A stretch of 63,784 nucleotides of DNA. It comes from Methanosarcina spelaei. Its GTDB lineage: Archaea; Halobacteriota; Methanosarcinia; Methanosarcinales; Methanosarcinaceae. The stretch covers positions 1 through 63,784 of the forward strand of contig NZ_LMVP01000334.1 of the NCBI RefSeq assembly GCF_002287235.1, given 5' to 3'. Every line of letters starts with the position of its first letter. Position 1 is the stretch's first letter. A program made the position numbers and the translations under genes. Shown here piece after piece: positions 63,515 to 63,784 of the stretch. The notes under the pieces were generated by a model. It saw only the letters and a program-made list of their open reading frames with translations, did not search any database and was not told where the DNA came from.

Positions 63515-63784
63515 ATGGCAAATAAATTAAAAATGTATGCAATTCTCTTACTATTGATTATCGGGCTTGTGTTCCTGGGAATTGGATGTACCGGAACTAA
63601 AAATAACGAAGGATCTTCTGCAGAAAACGTTAGTGGTACTGAATCTGCAAGTATTTTCTTGAAAGGCTCTGATACAGTTTTGCCTCTTGCACAGGCTGAA
63701 GCTGAAGAATTCATGGCTGAAAACTCTGAAAAAAGCGTAACAGTTACCGGAGGAGGGTCTGGAGTTGGAATTGCTGCTCTTATT
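63515..63784 (+). CDS. pstS: Phosphate ABC transporter substrate-binding protein PstS, 5' part
   Basis: The first 90 codons, open to the window edge. The signal peptide (MYAILLLLIIGLVFLGI) ends in a lipobox GIGC, so the protein is a membrane-anchored lipoprotein. FLKGSDTVLPLAQAEAEEFM and VTVTGGGSGVGIAAL are the opening motifs of the PstS family, with the Ser/Gly residues that bind phosphate. It would deliver phosphate to a PstCAB permease presumably encoded just beyond the window. GGAGTG lies upstream; an in-frame GTG at 63503 is an alternative start. Confidence 0.85.
   Translation, partial: MANKLKMYAILLLLIIGLVFLGIGCTGTKNNEGSSAENVSGTESASIFLKGSDTVLPLAQAEAEEFMAENSEKSVTVTGGGSGVGIAALI

Noticed and set aside
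63364..63714. Minus-strand 116-codon frame at the window end
   Set aside because: It is antisense to the pstS signal peptide and its promoter.

Overview
The window reads as a Methanosarcina-type methanogenic archaeon. The evidence is a MtaA/MtbA-family methylcobamide:CoM methyltransferase, an S-layer protein with the duplicated domain found in Methanosarcinales, a histidine kinase with an HDILNQ-type phosphoacceptor box, a FilR1-type winged-helix regulator with an in-frame TAG, TATA-box promoters, family-B DNA polymerase, and AT-rich intergenic DNA. No rRNA, tRNA or CRISPR array was seen.

Layout. 1-55 is the 3' end of a group II intron. 0.4-8.4 kb carries scattered single genes: hemerythrin-like, GNAT, an orphan DNA target-recognition domain, a histidine kinase, the methyltransferase, a MazG-cupin fusion and a YigZ-family protein. 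8.7-11.8 kb has a lipoprotein and two tandem UbiA paralogues. 11.9-15.2 kb is a minus-strand cluster of a radical SAM/SPASM protein, an EgtD-like methyltransferase and an arginine-deiminase-like enzyme. 15.5-19 kb has a membrane-anchored protein, an SPL-type radical SAM protein and a beta-helix surface protein. 19.9-23.3 kb and 25.5-28.3 kb are two minus-strand groups that look like cell-surface polysaccharide genes. 31.7-34.6 kb is a sulfur/Fe-S block (TusA, DsrE, a cysteine-desulfurase homologue lacking its PLP lysine, IscU). 37-38 kb is an AbrB-PhoU regulator.

38.5-52.9 kb is one long minus-strand operon: an anchored protein, two beta-propeller lipoproteins, a CobN-like chelatase, an ECF transporter (S, fused A-A', T) and an ABC-2 exporter. 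It faces a plus-strand pair, an S-layer protein and a fused ChlI/ChlD chelatase. I read this as a possible cell-surface metal/tetrapyrrole system. 57-63 kb holds DNA polymerase B, then an inserted segment (bacterial-type purA and a decayed ISAzo13-family transposase), then a second, near-identical copy of the polB 3' end. The window closes in a pstS-like gene.

Two themes recur. First, several genes have a Shine-Dalgarno sequence 6-8 nt before a near-cognate codon (CTG, ATT, ATA, ACG, ATC) rather than ATG/GTG/TTG; for yigZ and phoU no ordinary start can include the conserved N-terminus. Where a canonical start exists I kept it in the coordinates and say so. Second, most intergenic gaps carry their own short tandem repeat, and there are two miniature inverted-repeat elements, one with three diverged copies. 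Three genes are interrupted (an AhpD-like gene, an ArsR-like gene and the TAG-containing regulator).
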